A DNA stretch of 20,209 nt from CAYQTE01 sp964420285 (GCA_964420285.1 CAYQTE010000077.1:1-20209); one strand, 5' to 3'. Shown: positions 7,554-14,649, counted from the stretch's first letter. Translations and numbers: made by a program. Notes: generated by a model not told the origin, from the letters alone.

Positions 7554-8681
7554 TCACATCGGTCGCACGCGGCCGTCGCCGTGGCCGGAGGATTGGCCCC
7601 AGATGCCGGGGATGGCCTGGCCGCAATCCGGGCATTGTCCATCGGCGCCGACGCGATTGGCCAGCACACGAAAACCCACGCGGCGGATCAGCGTCGATTC
7701 GCACGCATGGCAGCGCGTGTTCTCCTCTTCGCCGACCTGGCCGGGAAGGTTTCCCGTGTAGACGTATTTCAGGCCCGCCCGCCGGCCGATGGCGGCAATG
7801 CGGAGCAGATCCTCGGCCGCCGTCTTGGGGCGATCGATCATCTTGTAATCGGGATGAAACGCGGTGACGTGCCAGGGCATCAGCGGATCGACCGAGGCCA
7901 GGAAATCCGCCATCCGCGTCAATTCTTCTGTGTCATCGCTGAAACCCGGCACAACCAGCGTGACGATCTCGACCCAGAATTTCCGCTGCTTCAAGTCACG
8001 GATGGTCCGCACCACGTTCTCCATCACCCCGCCGAGATCGCGGTAATGCTTCGGATTGAACGTCTTAAGATCGACCTTGTACGCATCGACCACCGGCCGG
8101 AGATAATCAAGCACCTGCGGCGTGGCGTTACCGTTGGAGATGTAGGCGCATTTCAGGCCGTGTTTGCGGGCGAGGGTGAAGACCTCGACAGCCCATTCGC
8201 TGGTGATAAGCGGCTCGTTATAGCTGGAGGCAATGACCGGGGCGCGATTTTCGAGTGCGGCGGCGACAAGCTGCTGGGCCGTGGCCGGTCGCGGTGGCGC
8301 TACGGCGTCGGCATCGCGCAGCATCTGACTGGTGACCCAGTTCTGGCAATATCCGCAATGCAGATCGCATCCGAGCATGCCGAACGTCAGCGCATCGCTG
8401 CCGGGCAGGACGTGAAAGAACGGTTTCTTTTCGATCGGATCGCACGCCACCGGCCCGACATATCCGCGCGGAACCTGCAAGACTCCATCGGCATTGAATC
8501 GCACGCGGCACACGCCGTCGTGGCCCGGCTGGATAAGGCAGCAATGCCCGCATGCAAAACACCGGACGTTTTTCCCCTCGGTTTGCACAAGCTGCTGCGG
8601 CGCCGGCCCGCTGAACCGATGCAACGTATGCGTCAAGCCCGCCAGCCGCTGTTTCTGCTCGAAGACTTCAAGTGACTGCAT
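7554..8681 (-). CDS. amrS: AmmeMemoRadiSam radical SAM enzyme AmrS
   Basis: A 375-residue radical SAM protein. The cluster motif is GCDLHCGYCQNW, with Cys at 105, 109 and 112 (CX3CX2C) binding the [4Fe-4S] cluster. A Cys-rich N-terminal segment (VRCFACGHCCLIQPGHDGVC, 39-58) and a C-terminal zinc-ribbon-like part (RCHACES and QCPDCGQ) are both typical of this family, as are PVIASSYNEPLI and VDLKTFNPKHYRDLGG. The start at ATG 8681 has GAGG 9 nt upstream. AmrS usually sits with AmrA (AMMECR1) and AmrB (Memo-like) in the three-part system of unknown biochemical output; neither partner is in this window, so it stands alone here or its partners are elsewhere. A 180-nt gap (8682-8861) upstream contains nothing I can name. 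Confidence 0.9.
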   Translation of the reverse strand: MQSLEVFEQKQRLAGLTHTLHRFSGPAPQQLVQTEGKNVRCFACGHCCLIQPGHDGVCRVRFNADGVLQVPRGYVGPVACDPIEKKPFFHVLPGSDALTFGMLGCDLHCGYCQNWVTSQMLRDADAVAPPRPATAQQLVAAALENRAPVIASSYNEPLITSEWAVEVFTLARKHGLKCAYISNGNATPQVLDYLRPVVDAYKVDLKTFNPKHYRDLGGVMENVVRTIRDLKQRKFWVEIVTLVVPGFSDDTEELTRMADFLASVDPLMPWHVTAFHPDYKMIDRPKTAAEDLLRIAAIGRRAGLKYVYTGNLPGQVGEEENTRCHACESTLIRRVGFRVLANRVGADGQCPDCGQAIPGIWGQSSGHGDGRVRPM

Positions 8682-8861
8682 ACCAATCGACCTCGCAAGA
8701 CGATATGACCCGCCAAAGGAATCATACTCCTCCAGGACCGGAATGGGGCCAGGAAAAATCGTGACAAGGCGAAATAATTCGCGGCAGCGATGGCGTTATC
8801 AGTGATCGCGGGAGCGCAAATTAGATAGAGAAATGTCGATTCATGCCATTCGGACCGGTTT

Positions 8862-9428
8862 CTATGCCATCCGGTGCAGGATTACTTCGCGCCGGGTTTG
8901 AAAATCGGCATCGCTCAAGACTGGCGTTGCGCCGACCGTTGGGATCGGATTACTCAGCGGCACCCAACTCTTGCACCCGGCGTAAGCGGGCGTGTTGTCG
9001 ATCGTGACCGGCTGCGGCAAACGGCTGGCTCGGATGAGAATCAGATACAGCGGATTCTCCGGGCGATAATTGAATCGCATGTCAATCAGCGGCGGCAGCC
9101 AGATGTGCTGATCGTCGAGGGCGTCGATCTGCTTCCGGTCGCGCACACGGAGGATGTCGGTCACCTCGGCCGCGATGGTAATGCGAATTGTGCCCGGCTC
9201 GGCATCCACCCTGGCAACCTTGCCGGCCCAGGGCGATTTCAGCATCGTCGCGTTCTGATGCAGATAGGTGGGGAAAATGACAAACTCGGAATGTTCAAGC
9301 TGGAACCCGCCGATGGATTCGGAGATTCCGCCCTTGCGCAGAAGGAGAATCTGCCGCCCGGATTCGAGGGCCGAATCCAGAACGGCCCATTCCTTGAGAC
9401 CGACGGTCAGCGATGCGGGTAACGTCAT
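8862..9428 (-). CDS. DUF1802 family protein
   Basis: A 188-residue protein. The opening LTVGLKEWAVLDSALESGRQ (about 7-26) followed by ILLLRKGGISESIGGF and EFVIFPTYLHQ is the DUF1802 signature; the rest includes DDQHIWLPPLIDMRFNYRPENPLYLILIRA (about 109-138, an aromatic and proline-rich segment). The function of the family is unknown and no catalytic residue set is obvious; it looks soluble. The start at ATG 9428 lies only 4 nt past the stop of the duplicated-domain gene upstream, so translation is probably coupled; the SD is weak (GGCGAG). The frame can be extended to 9470 but that would overlap the neighbour. Pairing with an acidic two-repeat protein suggests a shared process, which the sequence does not identify. 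Confidence 0.8.
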   Translation of the reverse strand: MTLPASLTVGLKEWAVLDSALESGRQILLLRKGGISESIGGFQLEHSEFVIFPTYLHQNATMLKSPWAGKVARVDAEPGTIRITIAAEVTDILRVRDRKQIDALDDQHIWLPPLIDMRFNYRPENPLYLILIRASRLPQPVTIDNTPAYAGCKSWVPLSNPIPTVGATPVLSDADFQTRREVILHRMA

Positions 9429-9432
9429 GCGC

Positions 9433-9909
9433 TTACTCGCCGTCGTCCTCTTCCTCAACGACGGCGGCAACGGCCTTGGCGCGCGTGGGCGGGCGGCGCT
9501 TGGGGCCCTGGGCGCGCAGGACGGCGCGCCACAGGTCGTATTCGGTCAATTCCACACCCGCCAGCTTATTGAATTCCTTCAAGAGCGACTTGAATTCATC
9601 GCTGTACGGCAGCAGCTTGCCGCCCTTGACGTGACGGGGAACCAGCGACTTGAGCTGCTTGAGCTGGTCATCGCTGAGCGTGACATTCGCCGCCACGCCG
9701 GCCGGGTTGCCGCTGCTGCGCACGTATTTCAGTAGCGCGGCGTACAACTGCTCGCCATCGGCGTTCTTGAAGGTGCGGTCCTGGAATCCCTGGACCAGTT
9801 GGTCGAAGGTCTCGGTGTAAGGCAGTTCGTCGCGGGCGACCCTGGCCTGATCGTACAATTCCTGAAGATGTTCCTGATCGATCGAACTCAATTTCAACGG
9901 GGGTCGCAT
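9433..9909 (-). CDS. Acidic-tailed protein with two copies of an LPY-x3-F domain
   Basis: A 158-residue protein built from two tandem units of about 58 residues. Unit 1 (about 10-67) contains DELPYTETFDQLVQGF and LYAALLKYVRSSG; unit 2 (about 78-135) contains KLLPYSDEFKSLLKEF and LWRAVLRAQG. The shared pattern is a leading helix, LPY-x3-F-x2-L-x3-F, then a helix ending in Gly. The tail is basic (GPKRRPPTRAK) then acidic (VVEEEDDGE). ATG 9909 has AAGGAG 5 nt upstream, an excellent SD. I recall similar small YSDEF units in other planctomycete proteins, but cannot name a family. The DUF1802 gene follows after 4 nt. No membrane segment, signal or enzyme motif is visible; a binding or scaffold role is a guess. 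Confidence 0.75.
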   Translation of the reverse strand: MRPPLKLSSIDQEHLQELYDQARVARDELPYTETFDQLVQGFQDRTFKNADGEQLYAALLKYVRSSGNPAGVAANVTLSDDQLKQLKSLVPRHVKGGKLLPYSDEFKSLLKEFNKLAGVELTEYDLWRAVLRAQGPKRRPPTRAKAVAAVVEEEDDGE

Positions 9910-10020
9910 AGCTGCTCCTTGTTCTCTGCGTCTCACGATTTCAATATCAAATCAATCCACCGCCGCTCATTCGCCGCCGGCCATGCAGCCGGATAGCAGA
10001 CTCTTGCGGGCGGACAAATC

Positions 10021-10707
10021 TCACTTCAATTCAACCGTCCAGTATGCCGTATCCAGGAACTGACGCCAACTGCTGTACCGCGTATCCGCCAGGCGGATAT
10101 TGATGACGGGGCTGCGCTTGGGCTTCACCGGCCGGGTGATCAGGTGCATGTGCGCCTGGTCGGGGGTTCGTCCGCCCTTCTTCACGTTGCAGCGCACGCA
10201 GCAGCAGACGATGTTCTCCCAGGTGCTTCGGCCGCTCTGGCTCTTGGGAACCACGTGGTCGAGCGACAATTCGTTGGTCGGCATTTTCTTGCCGCAATAC
10301 TGGCAACGATTGCCGTCGCGCGCGTAGATGTTGCGGCGATTGAATTTCACATCCTGCCGCGGCAGTTTGTCGTAGCCCAGCAGGCGAATGATCCGCGGCA
10401 CGGCGATCTGCCAGCGCACCGTGTGAATCCAGTCGTAATCCTGCGGCTCAAATTCCGCCTTCAGGGCCGATACCCCGCGCCAACCCTCGAAATCGAAATT
10501 CTGCCACTTGGTCTGCCCGTCGCTGGCCGCTTCGATGTGAATAACTTCCGCCAGTTCGCGGCAGAGCAGGGAAAACGCACGGCGCACGTTCACCACGCGG
10601 ATGGCCTGGTAAAACTTGTTGAGCACCAGAACATTCGCGTTGAGCACGGGCGCAAACCCGTACCCCGATGCCCCGCCCGGCGAAATTGCGATTGCTTCCC
10701 CGTCCAT
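10021..10707 (-). CDS. HNH endonuclease family protein
   Basis: A 228-residue protein. The N-terminal half (about 20-130) contains NVLVLNKFYQAIRVVNVRRA, seen in a widespread group of chromosomal HNH proteins, then PRIIRLL and FNRRNIYARDGNRC. The HNH nuclease domain lies at about 128-185: zinc-binding CQYC (135-138) and CVRC (170-173), with LSLDHVVPKSQSG (147-159; catalytic His151) and WENIV plus CNVKKGG supplying the N and final N/H positions. Members of this group are usually lone genes with no known restriction partner, and none is seen here. The ATG at 10707 has no SD; TAGAAT lies 9 nt upstream (10717-10722) and could be a -10 element. Nuclease activity is inferred from motif integrity. 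Confidence 0.88.
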   Translation of the reverse strand: MDGEAIAISPGGASGYGFAPVLNANVLVLNKFYQAIRVVNVRRAFSLLCRELAEVIHIEAASDGQTKWQNFDFEGWRGVSALKAEFEPQDYDWIHTVRWQIAVPRIIRLLGYDKLPRQDVKFNRRNIYARDGNRCQYCGKKMPTNELSLDHVVPKSQSGRSTWENIVCCCVRCNVKKGGRTPDQAHMHLITRPVKPKRSPVINIRLADTRYSSWRQFLDTAYWTVELK

Positions 10708-10771
10708 ATTCTGACGATTCTATCGGACCTTGAACCGGCAAACCAGTGCCCCGGACCATCCCACGTGCGAA

Positions 10772-11239
10772 TTAAACAATTCCCAATATTTTGAATTCCA
10801 TCGTCCCGCGAGGGGCCTTCACCTTCACCACGTCACCCACGCGCGCCTTCATCAGCGCCTCGCCCATCGGGCTGTTGGCCGATACGGGCAATACATCCCC
10901 ATCGCCCGACGGCGGCTGCGCCTCGCCCACCAGGCGCACCAACTGTTCGCTGTCGTCGTCCATGTCCAACAGCTTCACCGTGTGCCCGATGAAGACCACG
11001 TCGTCCGGCACGTCATCCGACGAGACTACCGAGAGGTTCTTCAGCTTGTTCTCCAACTCGGCCAGTTGCCGCTGGATGCTGCGGTTTTCCTCCTTGGCGA
11101 AATGATATTCCGCGTTCTCCGACAGATCACCCAGGCTGGCCGCCCGGCGAATCCGCTCCTGCACATCGAGCTGCGCCTTGTAAAGCTCCTCGCGTTTTTG
11201 CTCCAGGACGGCCTTTTCCTCGGCACTGACAAACTGCAT
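10772..11239 (-). CDS. greA: Transcript-cleavage factor GreA
   Basis: A 155-residue GreA-family factor that enters the RNA polymerase secondary channel and stimulates cleavage of backtracked RNA. The N-terminal coiled coil (about 5-72) carries the tip motif GDLSENAEYHFAKEEN (37-52), with the two acidic residues D38 and E41 that hold the catalytic magnesium. The C-terminal FKBP-like domain includes VVFIGHTVKLLD and the family signature SPMGEALMKARVGDVV (123-138). ATG 11239 is preceded by GGGAG at 7 nt; the frame extends upstream to 11272 but those residues are Gly/Ala/Arg-rich and not conserved. A perfect 6-bp GC hairpin lies in the leader just above the SD. It is separated from the P-II gene by a probable terminator. 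Confidence 0.93.
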   Translation of the reverse strand: MQFVSAEEKAVLEQKREELYKAQLDVQERIRRAASLGDLSENAEYHFAKEENRSIQRQLAELENKLKNLSVVSSDDVPDDVVFIGHTVKLLDMDDDSEQLVRLVGEAQPPSGDGDVLPVSANSPMGEALMKARVGDVVKVKAPRGTMEFKILGIV

Positions 11240-11254
11240 GAAACCGCTCCCACG

Positions 11255-11270
11255 GCCGGCATTTGCCGGC
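11255..11270 (-). promoter_or_regulatory. Hairpin in the greA leader
   Basis: GCCGGC-AAAT-GCCGGC on the minus strand forms a perfect 6-bp GC stem with a 4-nt loop, ending 15 nt before the greA ATG and immediately above the SD. An ATTGTCACAAT palindrome (11271-11281) adjoins it. Effects on translation or transcription are inference. Confidence 0.45.
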
Positions 11271-11292
11271 ATTGTGACAATTCACCACGCGG

Positions 11293-11327
11293 AAAAAAAA
11301 CACGAACCACCGCGGATCGCGCGGTGG
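11293..11327 (-). terminator. Intrinsic terminator downstream of the P-II gene
   Basis: On the minus strand an 8-bp perfect stem, CCACCGCG / CGCGGTGG (11327-11320 with 11314-11307), has a 5-nt loop and is followed by TTCGTG and then eight T residues (11300-11293). The T-tract begins 6 nt after the stem, slightly further than ideal. It would stop P-II transcription about 140 nt after its stop codon, before greA begins. Confidence 0.6.
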
Positions 11328-11394
11328 CTATCGTGCAAGACGACGCACACAATGATACAGACCCACCCCGCCGTTTCGCAACCGCAAAGCCGGA

Positions 11395-11467
11395 ATAATG
11401 GATAATGGACAATGAACAACTGACAATGTGAAGGGCGAATCAATCTGCATTGTCCATTATGCATTAT
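11395..11467. repeat. AT-rich inverted repeat next to the P-II stop codon
   Basis: The left arm 11395-11414 (ATAATGGATAATGGACAATG) and right arm 11448-11467 (CATTGTCCATTATGCATTAT) are inverted repeats matching at 19 of 20 positions, with a 33-nt loop that holds a further GACAATG. The right arm ends 1 nt beyond the P-II stop on the minus strand. The AT content contrasts sharply with the surrounding GC-rich DNA. It resembles the CATTATGCATTATGG-type dispersed repeats I recall from several bacterial genomes. Confidence 0.75.
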
Positions 11468-11468
11468 T

Positions 11469-11813
11469 TCACGGCCCTATCGCCGTCCCCCCGGTTTCGC
11501 CGGTGCGGATGCGGAAGCAATCCTCCAGCGGCAGGACGAAGATCTTCCCATCGCCGACGTTGCCGGAATGTGCTGCCTTCATGATCGACCGCACGGTTGG
11601 CTCGACAAAGCTGTCATTGACGGCGATCTCCAGCTTCACCTTCGGCAGCAGCCGCACCACCCCTTCGCTCCCGCGGTACTGTTCCTTAAACCCCCGCTGC
11701 CGCCCGCACCCGCGCACGTCCGAGCAGGTCATCAGGTAAACCTCATGCTTGTTGAGTTCCGCCTGCACCTCTTCCAACTTCTCCGGCCGGATGATCGCAA
11801 TTATCATTTTCAT
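11469..11813 (-). CDS. glnB: P-II family nitrogen regulator lacking the Tyr51 site
   Basis: A 114-residue P-II signalling protein, expected to form a trimer that binds ATP/ADP and 2-oxoglutarate and reports carbon/nitrogen and energy status to its targets. It aligns without gaps to E. coli GlnB: MKMIIAIIRPEKLEEV at the start, GCGRQRG (35-41), T-loop YRGSEGVVRLLPKVK (46-60), B-loop SGNVGDGKIF (83-92) and C-loop RIRTGE (101-106). Position 51, the uridylylated Tyr in GlnB, is Gly here, while Tyr46 and Ser49 are kept. Whether it is closer to GlnB or GlnK cannot be decided. ATG 11813 has GGAG 9 nt upstream; ATG 11819 is a possible alternative. No ammonium transporter or glutamine synthetase gene is adjacent. 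Transcription runs away from the SPFH operon. Confidence 0.92.
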   Translation of the reverse strand: MKMIIAIIRPEKLEEVQAELNKHEVYLMTCSDVRGCGRQRGFKEQYRGSEGVVRLLPKVKLEIAVNDSFVEPTVRSIMKAAHSGNVGDGKIFVLPLEDCFRIRTGETGGTAIGP

Positions 11814-11979
11814 AGACATTCGCTCCAACAATGCCCCAATTTGAGGTTCAACGGGCCGGATTGTCCAGCGGGATGACCAGGGGGCCGGCGCCAGGGGTCT
11901 GATCGGCGGCTGCCCAAAGACGGCTGTCCCTTCGCGCCGCTTACCGCAACTCCGTTGCGTCCTCGACGGCCAACCGAAA

Positions 11980-12004
11980 TATAATCACCGCCGCATAATA
12001 TAAT
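11980..12004 (+). promoter_or_regulatory. Twin TATAAT boxes in the divergent P-II / SPFH region
   Basis: Two perfect TATAAT hexamers lie at 11980-11985 and 11999-12004 on the plus strand, in the 279-nt gap between the divergent P-II and SPFH genes. The first has a weak TTGCGT candidate -35 at 11955-11960 with a long 19-nt spacer. Use by the SPFH operon would give a leader of about 80-105 nt. The minus-strand reading (TATATT, TATTAT) could equally serve the P-II gene. The remaining gap (11814-11979) shows no other feature. Confidence 0.45.
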
Positions 12005-12092
12005 GCCATCGGCCAAATAATTCGGTACACTCCCCGCCGTCGCGCCGTCGCTGCCGGCGCACTTCTTCTCTCAGGACAGGAGGAATCGACCT

Positions 12093-13097
12093 ATGCCGCA
12101 GGAGATATTTCTCGGGTGTCTGGTGGGCTTCGCACTCTGGTTCGTCGTGCGTTGCCTGGTCATGGGGTTTTATACGGTCAACCAGAGCGAGCGGGCGGTG
12201 AAGACCAGTTTCGGCCGGGCCGAGCGCGTGGGGGATGCGACCACGTTGCAAGACCCGATCGCGCAGGCGCTGGCCCCCGATGAGCGGCAGCGCTATTGCT
12301 ATCCGCAGGTACGGGTCATTCATCCCGGCGGGCCGTATTTCAAATGGCCGTGGGAAAAGGTCTACAAGGTTTCCGTCGCCACGCAGACTCTGAACATGGC
12401 GCTCGATCCGGAAAGCCCGGCGGCCAACAACCAGGGTACCGTTCTGGAAGCCGTCACCAAGGACCAGCTCAATACCGGGCTCAAAGGGCAGATTCGCTAT
12501 CGCGTGGCGGAGAAGAACCTGTACGCCTATCTGTTCGGCGTGGGCGCGCCCATCGTTCATGTCATGGGGTATTTCGTTTCCGTGCTGCGCGAACGCATCG
12601 CCAATTTCGAGGCGCCGCCGGTCAAACCGACGGCCGATGCGCCGGTCAAGACCGAACTTTCGACAGCCGCGATGGGAATCTCGATCAACGACCTGCGCAA
12701 GAACCTCAGCGACATCAACGATCACATGGCCCGCGAATGTGCCTCCAGCGAGGCGCGCTACGGCATCGCGCTCGACGCCTCGCTCATCACCGGCATCGAT
12801 CCGCCGCCCGATGTGGAATCCGCACTGGCCGCCATCAACACCGCGTACAACCAGGTCTCCAGCGACATCAGCCTGGCGCAGGCGTCGGCCGATCAGAAGA
12901 TCGTGCAGTCGCGCAGGGCGGTGGAGATTGAAACGCTCAAGGCACAGGCGGAAGTCGAGCCGCTGATGGCGATGGCGGGACAACTGGGGGAACTGAAAAA
13001 GAGCGGGCCGCAGGTTCTGACGGCCTATCTGCGCAATGTGCGGCTGAAACTGTTCAGCGAATGCCGTCGCGTCATACAGGAGGCCAGCCATGAATAA
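12093..13097 (+). CDS. SPFH/Band-7 membrane protein, first of a pair
   Basis: A 334-residue protein. A single N-terminal membrane segment (IFLGCLVGFALWFVVRCLVM, 5-24) is followed directly by an SPFH domain (about 28-250) with YTVNQSERAVKTSFGRAE, HPGGPYFKWPWEKVYKVS and AVTKDQLNTGLKGQIRYRV. The C-terminal part (about 250-334) is helical and Gln/Ala/Glu-rich (SLAQASADQKIVQSRRAVEI), like the coiled coil by which stomatin/HflK-type proteins form large membrane rings. No NfeD partner or FtsH gene is adjacent. ATG 12093 has GGAGG 9 nt upstream. The last codons overlap the next SPFH gene by 8 nt, so the two are made together and probably hetero-oligomerise as HflK and HflC do. The specific cellular role is unknown. 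Confidence 0.87.
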   Translation: MPQEIFLGCLVGFALWFVVRCLVMGFYTVNQSERAVKTSFGRAERVGDATTLQDPIAQALAPDERQRYCYPQVRVIHPGGPYFKWPWEKVYKVSVATQTLNMALDPESPAANNQGTVLEAVTKDQLNTGLKGQIRYRVAEKNLYAYLFGVGAPIVHVMGYFVSVLRERIANFEAPPVKPTADAPVKTELSTAAMGISINDLRKNLSDINDHMARECASSEARYGIALDASLITGIDPPPDVESALAAINTAYNQVSSDISLAQASADQKIVQSRRAVEIETLKAQAEVEPLMAMAGQLGELKKSGPQVLTAYLRNVRLKLFSECRRVIQEASHE

Positions 13098-14013
13098 TTT
13101 CGCCATCGCTGCCGTTGCGGCGTTCTTCGGGTCATTCATCATCGTGCCGATCATCTTCGGCGTGGCGCAGGCGTTCGGGCTGTACACCATCGTGCAGGAA
13201 CGCCAGTGCAAGGTGTACGTGCTGTTCGGCAAGGTGATCGGCCAACTGGACGATCCCGGCCTGCATATGCTGCTGCCCAAGCTCGGACTGCGTGCGCTGT
13301 TCGTCAATTTCCTGGGCCGCTGCTACACGCTGGATATGTCATTGGATCAGGCCTATCTGCGCAGCCAGCCGGTTAACTCGGAGGAAGGCGCCCCGATGGG
13401 GATCGGCATCTGGTACGAGATGTTCATCAGCAATCCGGTGTCGTATCTTTTCAAGAACGCCGACCCCAAAGGCTCGCTGGCCGCCAATGTCGGCAACGCG
13501 ACAGTCCGCTGCCTGAGCAACATGAAGCTGGCCGACATGCTTGAAGACCGCCACACGATGAGCCTGACAGTCCGCACCGAGGTTTCGCCGCAATCCGAGG
13601 AATGGGGCTACAAGCTCGGCTCGGTCTACATCCGCAAGGTCCATTTCCGCGACGCGGGAATGATCCAGCAGATCGAGGAAAAAGTCGTCAACCGCCTGCG
13701 CCAGGTGACCAGCGCCATCAAGCAGGACGGGGCCAATCAGGTGAGCATCATCACCAGCACGGCCGAGCGCCAGGCCGCGATCGAATTCGCCAAGGCCGCC
13801 GCCATGCGTCCGGAGATTGTCGGCGCGGCGCTGCAGAAGATCTCGCAGGATCCGGAAATCGCCGATTCGATGTTCGAGATTCTGGAAACCCAGAACATCA
13901 TCGACGGCAAGGCCGAAATCACGCTCGTTCCGCGCCATCAAAGACTGATCGGCGAACTGCTGGCGGCGCAGGACACCATCGCAGAGGTGGCCCCGGCGGT
14001 GAAAGGGAAATAA
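13090..14013 (+). CDS. SPFH/Band-7 membrane protein, second of a pair
   Basis: A 307-residue protein. The membrane segment is at about 5-28 (IAAVAAFFGSFIIVPIIFGV), then the Band-7 domain begins with YTIVQERQCKVYVLFGKVIG and continues through MGIGIWYEMFISNPVSYLFKN and the late SVYIRKVHFRD strand. A helical stretch (VSIITSTAERQAAIEFAKAAAMR, about 219-241) corresponds to the stomatin coiled coil. The tail contains EITLVPRHQRLIGELLAAQD. ATG 13090 lies within the last codons of the first SPFH gene and has AGGAGG 6 nt upstream. Divergence from the first protein is large, so this is an old heteromeric pair rather than a recent duplication. It converges with the four-helix-bundle gene, 8 nt between stop codons, with no terminator visible. 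Confidence 0.87.
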   Translation: MNNFAIAAVAAFFGSFIIVPIIFGVAQAFGLYTIVQERQCKVYVLFGKVIGQLDDPGLHMLLPKLGLRALFVNFLGRCYTLDMSLDQAYLRSQPVNSEEGAPMGIGIWYEMFISNPVSYLFKNADPKGSLAANVGNATVRCLSNMKLADMLEDRHTMSLTVRTEVSPQSEEWGYKLGSVYIRKVHFRDAGMIQQIEEKVVNRLRQVTSAIKQDGANQVSIITSTAERQAAIEFAKAAAMRPEIVGAALQKISQDPEIADSMFEILETQNIIDGKAEITLVPRHQRLIGELLAAQDTIAEVAPAVKGK

Positions 14014-14021
14014 TCCGGCGA

Positions 14022-14558
14022 CTATTCCGCGCTGGGCGGCGGCTCCGCCGGCGAATCGTCGTGCGGCGGCGGGGTTTCCCGGTCTGAGCCGTCCGCGTGG
14101 AACTCGTCGGCGCCATCCGTGCCCGACGGGCGATCGCGGGAGACAAAGGAACTCTCGCGGTCGCCGCGGTAATTGTCGCGCCCGCCGCGCATCGGCGGGC
14201 CATCGCCCTTGTCCAGACCCTTGATCAGCGCGCTGAGATTCCGCGAGAGGTTTTCCAGATCGTCGCGAAGCTGGTTGACGGTTTCTTCCTTGACCAACTC
14301 CCGCCGCCGCGCCAGCTCCAGCAACGGAACGCATTCCTGCACGAAGCCGCGGGCCAGCCCGAAATAATGGCGGCGCGAGGACTTGTCGCGCCGGCCGTTG
14401 CCTTCGGCCAGATTGGTGGCGATCGAGATGGCCGCCTTGTCCAACAGGTCCGCAAGCGAGCCGTAGCGATCGGGAAATTGCTCGGTAAGGACGCCGGCCT
14501 GATCGGCAAAGTCCAGAGCACGCTGGTAAACGTGGAGATTTTCAAAAGCAAATGCCAT
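14022..14558 (-). CDS. Four-helix-bundle (S23/IVP-like) protein with a long disordered tail
   Basis: A 178-residue protein. Residues 1-115 match the four-helix-bundle family first seen in proteins encoded in 23S rRNA intervening sequences: FENLHVYQRALDFADQ, ISIATNLAEGNGRRDKSSRR (44-63) and RRHYFGLARGFVQECVPLLELA. The conserved NLAEGNGR motif is intact. The function is unknown; many copies are free-standing chromosomal genes, as here, with no rRNA nearby. Residues about 117-178 are an unusual low-complexity tail rich in Asp, Gly, Arg, Ser and Pro (RGGRDNYRGDRE, ETPPPHDDSPAEPPP), which the core family lacks. ATG 14558 has no SD; a TATACT hexamer lies 15 nt upstream. An upstream frame extension to 14663 overlaps the epimerase gene and is rejected. 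Confidence 0.85.
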   Translation of the reverse strand: MAFAFENLHVYQRALDFADQAGVLTEQFPDRYGSLADLLDKAAISIATNLAEGNGRRDKSSRRHYFGLARGFVQECVPLLELARRRELVKEETVNQLRDDLENLSRNLSALIKGLDKGDGPPMRGGRDNYRGDRESSFVSRDRPSGTDGADEFHADGSDRETPPPHDDSPAEPPPSAE

Positions 14559-14573
14559 GATGCACCGGCGGGA

Positions 14574-14579
14574 AGTATA
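14574..14579 (-). promoter_or_regulatory. Candidate -10 element for the four-helix-bundle gene
   Basis: TATACT on the minus strand, the same hexamer as before priA, ends 15 nt upstream of the ATG. The implied leader is about 8 nt with no SD. The -35 region is not convincing. Confidence 0.35.
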
Positions 14580-14649
14580 CCGAACAATTCGCCGACGCAA
14601 AGGGGTTGAACCGCAATCGCAATTGTTTCCCAGCGCAACCCAGCCGCCA

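Noticed and set aside
7473..8675. 400-residue open frame on the plus strand
   Set aside because: It is antisense to amrS, which carries the CX3CX2C motif and family signatures.
8843..8874. Direct repeat ATGCCATTCGG / ATGCCATCCGG near the DUF1802 stop codon
   Set aside because: Only two copies, one inside coding sequence, with no flanking structure; probably chance.
11985..13307. 440-residue open frame on the minus strand
   Set aside because: It covers both SPFH genes in antisense, has no recognisable domain, and conflicts with strong SDs and domains on the plus strand.
13339..14334. 331-residue open frame on the minus strand
   Set aside because: It is antisense to the second SPFH gene and crosses the four-helix-bundle gene in another frame; its composition is Arg/Ala-rich shadow coding.
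14022..14558. Considered as evidence for a 23S rRNA intervening sequence
   Set aside because: No rRNA sequence flanks the gene; free-standing members of this family are common.
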